Of a stretch of DNA of 64,000 nucleotides, positions 1 through 11,700 are shown piece by piece. The stretch's first letter is position 1. Each line of letters begins with the position of its first letter. Source of the DNA: Mariannaea sp. PMI_226 (lineage: Eukaryota; Ascomycota; Sordariomycetes; Hypocreales; Nectriaceae); NCBI GenBank assembly GCA_024336345.1, contig JANFOG010000001.1:186001-250000 (forward strand). The letters run 5' to 3'. Position numbers and translations under genes: made by a program. Below the pieces are notes generated by a model, which did not search any database, was not told where the DNA came from, and worked only from the letters and a program-made list of their open reading frames with translations.

Positions 1-3000
1 GCTGCTCTCTCTCTCTCGTCACCCTAAAACCTGATGGGCCTACAGACGTCGTATAGTACATCGTAAAGTAATAACTACGTAGTAGTCCTTCCTGCAAAAG
101 ACGAATTAAGTAATTACGAATGGGATACTCATATAATGTATGCCGTAACTATCTGGTCTGTGGAACACTCACTACCTAGGCAATTGATATTATTAAGCCC
201 CATCCATCTCTTCAAGCCGCCCGCAGTACGTACTGCGGAAGGATTATTACATCACCTCCCAAAGGAGGATAAATCCGACCAGACAAATACCAAGAATGAA
301 AATAAAATACAACAAAAAATAGGTCGCCAAACCTCGCTGCAGCGTCAATTTTTCAAGTACATCATATTTCGACCTTACTCTTCTCACCTGAGTTGGATTG
401 GACCGCAATGTCTTGTTTTCATACTTGTGTCTGCCCTGCGAGTTCTCTCTACTCTCTACTCTCACCCTCCACTTTTGTGTCTTCTTACATCTTATGTAGT
501 AAGTCATCTTCACCACAGCATTGTCCACCGCTTTTGACACGCACACCTACTTACTGCACAGTACTATTGGTAGAGTACCACTCCGTACAGACATGGTAAT
601 TCATCGCAGCAATGTACGTACATACATAGTAGACCTATGTACTACCTTAACCCCCACCAACTGTTTGTGTTCCCACGCCCACTCCCACCTCCCACCATAC
701 CATAGTACATTACAGAATGTACTATGTAGACTACCATCTTTCTTTTCCAGTACGTGCCCTGCATCATTGACAACGATAATCAAACCCTGTTTCTTCGCGG
801 AAAGAAAATGTGCCCATTCTCCGCGTTCTCTGCCGGGCCTTTTTCTGCATCTTGTATCGTACGTTTCCTCTCCCCTGTCCGGATCTAGCCATGAACAACG
901 AGAAAGAAAAGAATTGGTGCCAACGGCATAGTGCTTTGATACGCACGAACGATGCTTCGTTCCTATGCTTCCCGTCCAGATGCATTCCGACTCGACGGGT
1001 TTGTCTCTCATTGGCTTGGCCACTTCCTAACCACCCCTGCCTTTTGATCCCGTCATGCATTTGGCGGTGTCCGGGAAGCTGAAACTCCGTCCAACTGTTG
1101 GGTGACCTCTCACACTCTTCGCCTCTGATCTGCTATCGACACCTCTACTTCGCTTAGCCACCTCAAACCCGAGTTGGCGAGCGTATCTCATTCTCCGTAT
1201 CCTACACAGGATGACATGGGACACCCTTCCAAACTTACCAGTGGTATTGAGGCCACGGCATGGCATAAGGAAGATGCACTATACACTCTCGCAGTCCACG
1301 TATTCGGGTTTCAGGGCAACGTCAAGAGCCTTCCAATGCCTATCTCACCCATAACGCCTAGAGCAATTCAGCTCATTGCCACTTTGCTCTTCATTGCTAG
1401 GAGAGCGACCCATAGTTATTGAGTGACAAAATCTTAACAAAACACCGTCAAGCAGAGAATGTGCAAGCCCGCAAGCCCGCGATCATTTTGGTTGGCCTGG
1501 CTCGGTAGTATCTAGTTATGTTCCGAATTACCTGGTTTATCATGCTCCACGACACACTCTCTAAGCCATCTCTTGTTGTACCTACCACAGGACCTCAACA
1601 ACGCTTCTAGGCTTCCGATTGCTATCTACCAAAAAGAGCTTAATTGGTGACATGCTTTCGTAGAAGTCGAATGATCGATCTTATCAGCAGATAACCCACA
1701 TTTTAAGAGGCTGAAGCCTGTACTTCAACTAGATACGGGGAAAGATCTCATGGGATAACTCCATCAAATCATTTCTTCTACTTCAGTCGGTCTTGTCTGT
1801 GCTCCATACTTACGTACGATTCGTGCAGCTACAGACTTGTGTACTGGTACAAGTGCCTGGCACCCAAATCTCTGGGCGGCGCTGCGACTTAACTTAATCC
1901 AACCAAGCGGCGGGCCATGGACACACGCCCCTGAACCAGGACACACTTGGCACGGCCCCAAGGCAAGCTTGCTGATGATTGGCGCATCTCCCTGTCAATG
2001 CAGATGGACAGGGGAGAGGGCGGGCTAGCAGTTCTTCGTTCATCTATGATCAGATGCAGTGTGTTCTTTCGTTAATTAGTCTGTAGCGAACCATCCATTT
2101 CAAGCATAACATCTCCACTCTAGTCTCACTTTTTTTTTTCTTGGATTTAAAATGCATCGACTCAACGTTTAACTCCGGTGAACACACGCCCCCCTCTTTC
2201 GCAGACTGAATGGACGCTGCCCCGTATTCGTCTTGAGTCCCCTTTAGTTACTTACTCTGTGGCCAGTCCGGAGCAGCTCTTTTGCAGTTCACCATGCTGG
2301 TCTTCAGTCAATGATATTCATGAGGAAGTCAATTCCACCCAATTTTGGGGCGCGAAGGGTTGAATATCAGCCCTTATCAATTATCTTAGTGTTCCTTTTT
2401 TTTTTTTTTTTAGGAAAAAATTCTATATCTGCAATTGGTTTCTTGATTGATTAATCCCCAACAAGTGGTGATAATATGTATGTAGTCGCATTTATGTACT
2501 ATGTAACACTGGACTATGCTTGCTGGCAGCCACATGACGTCGCGAATTTGCTATCCGCCGTTCCGTGCCGAAGGGTTGTTTTCTTTCGGTCGTGTTTTCT
2601 CATCAGGTCCATTCAGGAATATCGCATTCAATAAATCCGTTGGCCAATCCCACGTCTTTGAACCCTCCGACCAACTGGCAGACCGCTCCTCAAAATCACT
2701 AATGTTATGGTCGGCATTTTGGTTGTGATGAGATACGAATACGAATAAGGATCGAACCGAGCTGGTGAGGTAGGTACGTACTCTGGAGTAGTTCGCAAGT
2801 AAATTAGTCACCAAAGGTACTGAGAAGGATTACGTAGACGAGCGATTGGGTTATCCCAAAGGCCCTCTCAATGACCCCCCCTTCTCATCCCGAACTCGAC
2901 TTTGCATGATGCTGCTTCTTCTACTCCGTGCCTAGGTAGTCTATATGTAGGCTCCTGCGGCACCTACTACTGCACACTCCCTAGTAGGCGGAAATCGGGC

Positions 3001-4891
3001 CTTCGGTCTCTGCAGATGCAAAGCATTCCCATGTCTCATTTCAGTTGCCAATGCACTCCTTGGATTCCATGCAGGGAAATGCAGCATCACCTCTTATTGC
3101 TCACTTTCCAACCATTATTTGGTCTTGATTCACTTGTCACTCGTGTCCCCAAAATACAACTTGCAAGCAGGATACAATGTTGGCGACAGTGAATAATAAT
3201 AGCAGTGTTGGAATTCTCCAGCGTGTAGTATTTGAATACTTTTGAAATTCTCGTAATTATTGTACTCTCTCTGCCTTTGACCCCTCAAGATCTCTTCGGA
3301 CTTGAATATCACGGTGACCCGTCACGGCTAGAAGAGGGACGCTAAGAAAAGGGATCCCTAGGCCATGTCTAAGGGATACGCTGATACCGAGCCCTCGACG
3401 TCATTGTTCTCAGCCTTATCACCCAAATCTCTGACCAAGCAAAGGAATAAGGCCGGTCAAGCTAGCTAGTTAAGCGAAGCGGCAACGTCGCCTTTCGCTA
3501 GGTACTATAATTATCCTGCCAGTGTTGGATGAGAAATTCCAGATGTTCACTTCCATCAAGCCTGAATTGGTGATAGTCGCCAGAGAATATTACTATCAGT
3601 TCGGCAGATCATCCTCCATCCCCGTATCCACATCAATATTATCACTGTAATCTGTACATCTTACTCTAATGGTCATTCAATGTGGTATTAATTGGTTACT
3701 TTGTGTAACTAATTACCTGTATTCTATCACTGAAGCTCCTCTTCGGCGCTAGGCTTAAGTCATTCAAAGTCAACCTCAGTGTATCGGAAGCATATAGGCC
3801 TGGAGTGCCGCCGTAGCATGCCAACTAGGAGACGACTTATTGGTCGGAGGCTTAATGGCTTGTTACAGTGCCTTAGTCTCTCGTCTATATTTTTAAAACA
3901 TTGGGAGATTAGTCTTACCCGTCGTCTGTAAGGAGCCGAGTCCCTTAAACTGTAGCAAAGTGTATCTAATTATTTAATTGGAGTTGGTTCAGAACAAGAC
4001 CAGTCTTGGTATTGGGTAGTCTTGCTAGACATATAATTTTTGCATTTAAATCATCTACTCTCCTTGAACTCATTTTTTCCTATTCTCGGCGATACATAAA
4101 CCTGCGTAGCAAGGGATTTTCCTTCGCAATCATTATTGCCCGACTACTGTTCACAGCAGGGTCATGCTATAGGGTAGGCACATCTCGTTCTAAATATGAA
4201 GTGGGCAACTTACTAGGCTAGGCGCCTTAGCAGGTGTGCTCCATCAGTAGTCAGAGCGAGATGGGTAAGAAACCTCGTGGGGAGACAAATAAGGTACAGA
4301 CAGGAAAACAGTGATGACGATGGTGTCGATGACGACGACAGTAAACGAAAGGCTTACAAAGTAATACAGACTGCACCCACAAGATATGAGTGATGCATTG
4401 CGTCATGAGTGGTGCCTTGGTAGGATGCCCCACGATGAGTCGGCGGACTACCCTGTATTAGAGACGGGAGCAACTGGGGCAACCTTGGCAGCCTGAACAG
4501 TTGGGAAGAAGGCAATACCATGCAATTGGACTGAGGGGTAGCAATGTAATATGCTTAACACCAAGAATGGACTGGACGTGTAACGTAACCAGCTAGTTAT
4601 CAGCTACCTACGTGAATGAGGGGACTTGGGCAGCAAGGTAAGCAAAGTAAACCTAGATCGGATCCCAAGGCGTGTCACGTTTTATGCGTACCTGTAGTGG
4701 TGGATACAGGTATATATCGGAACCCGTCCGTCATGGCAGTACGCGTGAGTTTCGTCACTTACGTCTCCCGTCATTCAAATAGAACCAGTCGTCTTCCCCT
4801 CACAACCACGCATCCTCCTTCAAGATCTTCATCCCTATTATCTGCAGCAACCGTGAAATATTTTTCCCTTCGTGCCACCAGACCAGTCAAT
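1..4891. other. Gene-poor intergenic region, 4.9 kb
   Basis: No open reading frame here has recognisable protein family similarity or a convincing exon structure, and the short ORFs look random. The stretch holds a perfect 11-bp inverted repeat (701-726), a T16 run (2396-2411) and scattered GTACGTA- and CCTAGGTA-type palindromic words (for example near 2931). A TATATATC sequence at 4711-4718 lies about 180 bases before the small inhibitor gene and could be its TATA element. Confidence 0.6.
701..726. repeat. Perfect inverted repeat, 11-bp arms, 4-nt loop
   Basis: Arms CATAGTACATT (701-711) and AATGTACTATG (716-726) are exact reverse complements separated by ACAG. It lies in gene-free DNA. Related words such as TACATAGTAGACCTATGTA occur about 80 bases upstream, so this is one of several local palindromes built on GTACTATG. 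Confidence 0.75.
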
Positions 4892-5326
4892 ATGCCTACC
4901 TACATTGTAAGTTGAGACTCTCTCCAACAATATGTTTGATGCCGTTGCCAGGTCTGACATGTCACAGGTTACCTGCAAGGACAACGCCTCCGATGGAGAT
5001 GTCAAGGCGTAAGACTGCTCCCCCCGCAAACAAAAATAAAAAATAAAATAAAAATCCGAATGAATGAAGAAGATGCGGATTCTGACGATGACTGTGATAG
5101 CGCAAAGGAGCACGCCGTCCAGCAAGGCGGCACGATTGGACACGAGTACACCTTGATCAAGGGCTTTTCGTCAGTTGCATCCTGTGGACTCTGCTTCCCT
5201 CGTACCCTTGCTAACTGTGCACTGGTTGATTGCAGCGTGACTTTCCCCGAAGATTCCATCACCACCCTGGAGTCACACGAGCACGTTCAGGCTGTCGAGC
5301 TTGACCAAGAGATGAAGACTCAATAG
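4892..5326 (+). CDS. pbi2: Peptidase inhibitor I9 family protein (Pbi2-like), 71 aa
   Basis: A small cytosolic inhibitor related to subtilisin propeptides. The yeast homologue Pbi2 inhibits vacuolar proteinase B and takes part in vacuole fusion. Exons are 4892-4906, 4968-5008, 5101-5169 and 5236-5326, with introns of 61, 92 and 66 nt. All three introns have GT/AG borders, and the third has a CTAAC branch site at about 5211. The spliced protein begins MPTYIVTCKDNASDGDVKA and contains GGTIGHEYTLIKGF, then VTFPEDSITTLESHEHVQAV, and ends EMKTQ. This covers the whole I9 domain and nothing else, as is usual for fungal members. The first exon encodes only five residues, so automatic gene finders could miss it. 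The family call is strong from sequence; the link to proteinase B is inferred from yeast. Confidence 0.88.
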
Positions 5327-5700
5327 ACGATATCTGGCTGGAAGCAATCATGGCGACGTAAATAGACTTGGGAGCCTCGTGTTAAGTAGAAGAGAGCCCC
5401 TGTTACCAGGACTACATAGCTCAAGCAGTTTCTATCTGGTATAGTTTATGTTGACGAGCCGTCATAGCCTCGATAGCCCCGCCCTGTATCACCTGTTATC
5501 ACCTGTTCACCCTGTTCACATGTTCGCCAGTTTCTTTCTTCTCACGATAGCCTACGCCGTCCCTCGTACCCCGTACTCCTTCCTCGGTGGCCGGTTGGAT
5601 TGGCTGGCTGGCGAGCTGGCTGGCTGGGACGAATCTCCAGAACCGGGCCGGCACACTCAGTGACGTACACAAGGGTCCGGACGGAGTGCTGTACGTCAGG

Positions 5701-5740
5701 CTACCTACCTAAGGTGCCTACAGCAGCATAGGTAGGTAGG
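5701..5740. repeat. TACCTA hairpin
   Basis: CTACCTACCTA at 5701-5711 is matched by TAGGTAGGTAG about 18 bases downstream, giving an 11-bp stem. Similar TACCTA/TAGGTA words recur in many intergenic stretches of this window (43.4, 43.9, 50.3 and 57.7-58.6 kb). Confidence 0.6.
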
Positions 5741-5876
5741 CTGTACCAGTAGAGCCTGCGATAACCTGCTGTACGCCGTCCTAACCCCCCCTCTCTGCCC
5801 CCTCTGCCCCGCGGTTAATCGCCGCATGCCCCGCGATAAGCCGCCTGAAAGCGCGCTAAAACGTGATAAGCTTACA

Positions 5877-5911
5877 GGGGTTGAAGGGGGGTTGAAGGGG
5901 GGTTGAAGGGG
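5877..5911 (+). repeat. 11-bp G-rich minisatellite, G-quadruplex motif
   Basis: TTGAA occurs at 5881, 5892 and 5903 with an exact 11-base period, and each copy is flanked by runs of four to six G. This gives four G-runs separated by identical 5-nt loops, which meets the usual intramolecular G-quadruplex pattern. It lies about 320 bases before the kinase start codon, with the G-rich strand as the coding strand. Confidence 0.75.
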
Positions 5912-6230
5912 AGCAGACCTCAGGGCCCTTCACCCAGCCTGCTGTAGCGCCCTGGCCACTTCCCCGGAGCCGGAAAGCTGGTTGGTCCGAGCTTGACCAA
6001 AAGAACGGGGAAAGGCAGATCTGACTGATTGTCATTGGATTCCGCCTCTCTCCATCTTTCCGAACACCCATCCCGAGCATCATCGTCACGGCCATTTCTT
6101 CCCTCTTTCTTTTTAGTTGATTCCCCTCTAGCACTTCTTCTCGTTGTTCTCCTCTGGTACTCAATCTCTCAGGCCATTGCCCATTATCCACGTAACCAAA
6201 TCTGATAATGCTCAAGTGATACGTACCGCA

Positions 6231-7793
6231 ATGAGTGGCTTGCCGGCCAGGTCGATGAGGCGCTGCCTTCACCAGCGTTCCGCTTTTCCTTCTATCCATT
6301 CTCTTCGCTATCTAGACATTCGCCGCCATCAGTCGACATGCTCCCAGCTCCACAGCCCGGTCCTTGTCACTCGGTGCTCGCAGAGGAATACAAACATTAC
6401 CCGCCTCGGTGCCAGTCTTTCTCAACGGCGAGGCATCGCCACTCATAATGTTTCAGACGCTGATATCGCAGCTCTGTCTCGCCAACACCAACATCCTCTA
6501 AGCCTCGTCGATCTCGTAAGGTATAGGCAAACCCCCCTCCACCAATTGCACACACGAGCTGCACTGCGCATTGAATTCACACTGACTGATGAATCTTCTA
6601 GACACGGCCGCCCTCCTCTCTCATCAGAGTCCCTTCTCTCCTCCGCCAACTTTGCTCTCTCCCTCCTCCCCGTTCGTCTCGCCCACCGCATCCAAGCCCT
6701 CCGCAATCTCCCTTTTATTGTCGTCACAAATCCCAATATCTCGCGCATATACAACAATTACATTCATTCTCTCTCAATCCTCCTCCCGTATCTCCATGCA
6801 TCCCATGATGACCGACCCATATCCACCCTTGACGACGAGGTTCGGTTCACAAATGTCCTCGCCGAGTTAGTCCAGACTCACACCGACACAATTCCTATCC
6901 TTGCACAAGGGTTCCTCGAGTGTCGCCGCTACATATCACCCTCCGAAGTCACTCGATTCCTCGACCACCACCTTCGTGCCCGCATAGGCACACGTCTCAT
7001 TGCTGAGCAGCACATTGCTTTGCACTTCAGCAGCCAACCTCACGCAACAGCGGAGAAACCGGCTACCGAGACACCGGAGCAGAATACTTACATTGGAGTT
7101 ATTGACACTGTCCTCAAGCCGGCCCAAATCATTGAATCATGTGCCGGTTTTGTGGCAGATATTTGCGAACTGCGGTATGGTGTCAGGCCCAAACTTCTGA
7201 TTGATGGTGAACCCGACACCACCTTTGCATTCGTCCCAATGCACCTAGAGTATATCGTCACCGAGCTTTTGAAGAACGCATTCCGCGCCACAATAGAAAA
7301 TAAGTCCTCTGAGCCCGTCATCGCTACCATTGCCCCGGAGCCTCCTCTCCGTAATCAACCCATTACCAGAACCGACAACAACAGCCCTCCTCCCAGCGTA
7401 GCTCGGCCTTCAGAAGATGAGGAACGTAGCGCCTTCCGCAGTGGTGCGATTGCGCCCTTTGATGACAATGCACCTGGAGTCACAATACGTATTCGAGACC
7501 GAGGGGGTGGTATTCCACCAGAAGTTGCGCCTAGTATCTGGTCCTACTCCTTTACTACCTTCTCTGATGATGTCAACCAATTTCCTGGCTCTACTCTTAG
7601 TGGAAGCGACGGTCTCGGTGCTATTACGTCGGCTAGTGCTGGTGGTAGTTCCATTGCAGGCCTGGGGTATGGCCTGCCCTTGAGTCGCGCGTATGCGGAG
7701 TACTTTGGTGGCGGCATCGCTGTTCAGAGTCTCCACGGCTGGGGAACTGACGTCTATCTTCGTCTTAAGGGAGTGGGAATGATTGATAAGTAG
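6231..7793 (+). CDS. Mitochondrial pyruvate / branched-chain ketoacid dehydrogenase kinase family protein
   Basis: A protein kinase of the histidine-kinase-like GHKL fold. Family members phosphorylate the E1 subunit of the pyruvate or branched-chain 2-oxoacid dehydrogenase complex in the mitochondrial matrix and switch it off. Exons are 6231-6520 and 6602-7793, giving 493 aa. The 81-nt intron has a GTATAG donor, a CTGAC branch site and a CTTCTAG acceptor; its length is a multiple of three and it has no stop, so it can be misread as coding. The N-terminus is rich in Arg and Ser and lacks acid, like a mitochondrial presequence. An all-alpha BCDHK domain follows (about residues 75-250). The ATP site shows the N-box ELLKNAFRA (N322), the G1 box DRGGGIP (D396) and the G2 box GLGYGLP (from 450). 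An upstream in-frame extension is possible, but the ATG at 6231 gives the better presequence. Sequence alone does not separate Pkp1-type from Pkp2-type. Confidence 0.88.
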   Translation: MSGLPARSMRRCLHQRSAFPSIHSLRYLDIRRHQSTCSQLHSPVLVTRCSQRNTNITRLGASLSQRRGIATHNVSDADIAALSRQHQHPLSLVDLVRYRQTPLHQLHTRAALRIEFTLTDESSRHGRPPLSSESLLSSANFALSLLPVRLAHRIQALRNLPFIVVTNPNISRIYNNYIHSLSILLPYLHASHDDRPISTLDDEVRFTNVLAELVQTHTDTIPILAQGFLECRRYISPSEVTRFLDHHLRARIGTRLIAEQHIALHFSSQPHATAEKPATETPEQNTYIGVIDTVLKPAQIIESCAGFVADICELRYGVRPKLLIDGEPDTTFAFVPMHLEYIVTELLKNAFRATIENKSSEPVIATIAPEPPLRNQPITRTDNNSPPPSVARPSEDEERSAFRSGAIAPFDDNAPGVTIRIRDRGGGIPPEVAPSIWSYSFTTFSDDVNQFPGSTLSGSDGLGAITSASAGGSSIAGLGYGLPLSRAYAEYFGGGIAVQSLHGWGTDVYLRLKGVGMIDK

Positions 7794-8730
7794 AAAATCC
7801 CTACTGCTCTCACAGGATTCTAGCATCGCGCTTGCATACCTAAGCAGAGAGCATAACTACATATATATATATATATACATATATGAGCAAAAGAGATGGA
7901 TGATCGGTCAATGTCAATACCATAGCAAGTACCCAGAACAAAGCATGAATGCTAATACGAAGAAATGAATTAATCCAAGTGCCACTACACAGTGATTAAA
8001 AATGTTGGAGCTTGGAGCTGGCTGAGGCTACGGAATCCAAGTAGCTTACACTGTCTGTCCCCTGCGTAAATAAAGAAGAGACGCATCTTGCTGCAAAAGA
8101 ACCAAACAAAATTCATGTTGATTAATCATATTACACCTTGCCGACATTAAGAGAATTGATAAGTATATTACATATATTCCAAGCATCCTTGAGGTGTATT
8201 ATAGAGTATTATAGGGACAAAGGAAACATTATTCAGCGACCTTCACTTGCCTTCAACAAACATGAATCTAAAACCGGTCGCGAGTACATACATCACAGCT
8301 TTGTTTTTGCCAGTTCGTCTGTCAATGAACAAGTGATAGGTAGGGTAGGTACTTATATGGTAAAGCAGGTTGAGAAATAGTTTCAGTTTCAAAAAGAGAA
8401 AAACAGGAATTAGGAAAAATTAGATACTATCCAAGGAATGACTCCCTCTTGCCAAAACACAAACGCCGCTGAATAAAGACAAGTTACATCTTTAGCTTTC
8501 ATTTTTGACGACATCCCAAGCCAGTTTCCGTCCTGTTTTTCTTCGCGCTGGAGACTTCGATCGTATGAACCCCAACATAGATACGTATGTGCCGAAAATT
8601 AGAAGAAAAAACACCATCTCCGAGATGTCTTTCCTCACAAAATCTATCTGCCCAAGATATGATAAAAAATAAATAAACAAAAGCCAGGCCAAACCCCAAA
8701 CCAGTCCGCACTCAAGAAAGCAAAGGCACG
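7794..8730. other. Convergent 3' intergenic region
   Basis: This is the AT-rich space between the kinase (plus) and the class VII chitin synthase (minus), and should carry both 3' UTRs. A TA-dinucleotide microsatellite sits at about 7861-7882. No gene is seen. Confidence 0.6.
7861..7882. repeat. (AT)n microsatellite
   Basis: A run of alternating A and T, interrupted once by C, about 70 bases after the kinase stop codon and so probably within its 3' UTR. Confidence 0.8.
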
Positions 8731-11700
8731 TTACATGTTCTCCAGCTCGTGGTCGATCTGGCGATCCATGAACGTGCGGCGCTCGCCTACAAGCTCAGTC
8801 TGCAGACGCTGTTCCACCAAGGCACGGACTTGCTTCTTGGTGACTGTGTCCAGGTCAACATCCATCAAGACGGAGCGGATAGCCTCAACAATGGATGTAT
8901 CGCTCGGTCCACTGTGACCTCCCTGGAAGTCAAAGGAGGAAGATGAGCGCATGGCATCCGGCATGGGAGACCGGGCCCCGTTGAAGCCGAGAGCAGTTCC
9001 AGATCGGCTGGCACTCACGCCCATGTTAGGGGAGAGGTTTGCCTGGCCACGGAGGTTGGTCATGCTGGGTCGCTGACCTGGGAAGTCTTGGTACGGAGAA
9101 GTGCTGCGCATGTCGTGAATGCCGGTTCCCATGGACATCATGGACTGACGGTTCATGGGCCCGTCTTGATAGCCACCCAAGTTGGAGCGGGGGGAAGCGT
9201 AAGCAGTGTTGCGTCCAGGCATGCCTGTGAGGACAGATCCCTGAGGACCGGCAGAGTAGACAGACTTGATCTCATCCATCTCGTACTGGTCACCGAAGGA
9301 GTAATCCAACTTCTCCTGGTAACCACCTCGGCGACCAGGAAGGCCATTAACCGTAGCGTAATCATCCCAGCGCTGCAGAGGAATGGAGCGAGGATCGAAG
9401 CCTTCCTCATCAACAGCCACAACCTTCTTGTCACCCTTCTCACCAATGACGATACGGGTATTACCCCATGAGAAGTTGTCCTGGTTCCAGAACGAGTACA
9501 CAGGTAGGACGAAGGAGTAAATTGGGAAGGCAATGATGTAGATAATCATCCATCCAATGTGCTGCCATTGTCTCTTGAGGATGAAGATGAGAGCCTGAAG
9601 ACCGTAAACGGCTGCAAGCAGGGCGATGGAAATGGTCGGGAACTGGCCTGTGTGCGTGGCAATGCGGTAGATGAGGTAACCGAGGTAGCCGCAAGTGGCA
9701 GGAAGAATGATGGTACCGCAAAGATCAATAAAGACAACGAAACGCATACTGAAGCAGCAAAAACCACACATTTCCTTCAGTTGCATCAACTCAGCGAGGT
9801 TGTGAATGGTCGAATTGATCCATCTTCGACGCTGGGACAATAGAACACTCCACGACTCGGGTGCGGCCGTCTTACACTGAGCGTCAGGGATGAACTTATA
9901 CGCCATGGTGGGGAAATGCTTGGTCATAAGCGTTGTCAGGTAACGATCTTCACCGAGAGAGAGCAGGTTCTTCTTGTGCAGGGTGTCCACATCACAAACA
10001 CTGTACTCCTTGATGACTGCGTCCGAGATAATAAGCGGTTTGCCCTTGTCGGCCGTGCGAAGACGATACATGGTGAAACTGCAGCATGTTAGATATCCAG
10101 TTCAAATCTAATTAAGTCAGGATGATGTTACTTACCAACCGGGCAAACAGGTAACACTGCCAAAGAGAGACTCGAAGGCCTTGGCCAGATGATGAGAGAT
10201 GAAGTACTCGTAAACTTGAATCATTGTCCACCATGTCTTTTCGTCGTTCTCCAGAGCTGTCTCACCGCAGATACCAGCGATCTTCGCGTTATGAGCACAT
10301 GCAGCAACAAGACGGTTCAAAGAATCCTCAGAAACACAGGTATCGGCATCGACCATGAGAAGGTATTCGTACAGCTCGGGATCCACGCCAATGATATTGT
10401 TGATTTGATGGAACATCTCGAGTTCCAGAGGGCTCATGGGAGAGCGGTGGTGGACACGGTTCAGGAAGCTCATGAGGAGAATCTGAGAATCTCGCTTACC
10501 ACGGTTACCAGGCTTTGATTTGGACTGCTCAGATTCCTTGCCGACCTTTACGACAACAAGGTACGGAACAACATTGCCCTCAAACTCGTAGAGGCCAGAA
10601 TAGACCTTACCATAGTTCAGCTGGTCGCTGCCAGGGCCAACGGACTTGAAGGGCAGAGCTGGAGGATCAATCTTGGGATCAACACCGAGGATATCAAGCA
10701 CAATCTTGGGGGTCGGACGATCATTGCCTTGACCAACAATAACACCATCGCAAATTACGCAAATGAGTTTACGCTTGTTATCGTACTGCAGGGCTGTCAG
10801 AGAATCGAGGGCCTTGCGCAGAGAATCTTCGCCTTCAGTATAGGCAGGCACTTGGCAGATGACAAACTTGTCCTGAGGCGAAGGTCGACGCTTGGAGCCG
10901 AACTGAAGAGCGGCAATGAACTTGATGCCAATGACTGAGCAAAGGATGACAGTGAAGGCCAACAAGATATAGTTATTGACTTGGCACTTAGCGCTGTCTC
11001 GGAAATCAATGATTCCCACATAACTGGTGCGCTGAATGCAGAGCCAGCTGTTAACAATGTTGGCGTGCCTGGTCTTATTGCTGACGGTATTTTCAATGAG
11101 CAAATCAAGATCCTTTTGGATGTCCTTTCCAGCGTTGTCTTTCCAGAGGTCCGAGACATCAGAGTTCAGGAACGCGTATGTGTCAATTTTATCCATGATG
11201 TCCAGAGTATGAAAGTAGTTCGTAAGATCATAGATCTGGTTACCATACCGAGCCCAGTAGTGTTCCTCGTTCTGGCCCTGGTCTTCAACTAATGACTGTT
11301 TCCAGACAAGGTCACCATGATAGTACTCTTTAATCTTAGGCTCGAAGGTATCCCAGTACCATTGGTCATTATGCAAGGCGCTAGTACGATCACTGGCATA
11401 GAAACCGGACGTGTGCTCAGCCGTGACGAAGATGGGGGTATTGTTAGGCGTGAGGCGCGTGGTCTCTGCGATACCGAGTCCCTTGCAAGCAATATTCAAA
11501 GGTGGGACGAAATAATCGTCAAGAATAAGACCAGCAAGAGGCTGCATGTTGGCAGTGGTCGTGTCAATGTCCGTGTCACTGTGCTGCTGTTTCCAGAAAT
11601 CCGAAATATCGTATACCTTGCCGTGAATGCCAACCCAGAAGTCATGGCCACCTTGGTGTGTGGAAAGCTGTTTCTCATTCCAGGCCTTATCTGAGTTGGG

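Larger units (their letters stand above)
5327..6230. other. Intergenic region upstream of the mitochondrial kinase
   Basis: No gene is seen. The stretch holds a TACCTA hairpin (5701-5740) and three 11-bp G-rich tandem repeats (5877-5911). It then becomes pyrimidine-rich (about 6030-6180) before the kinase start, as expected for a fungal promoter and 5' leader. Confidence 0.6.

Noticed and set aside
7410..7826. Minus-strand open frame opposite the kinase C-terminus
   Set aside because: Shadow of the kinase coding frame with no family resemblance.
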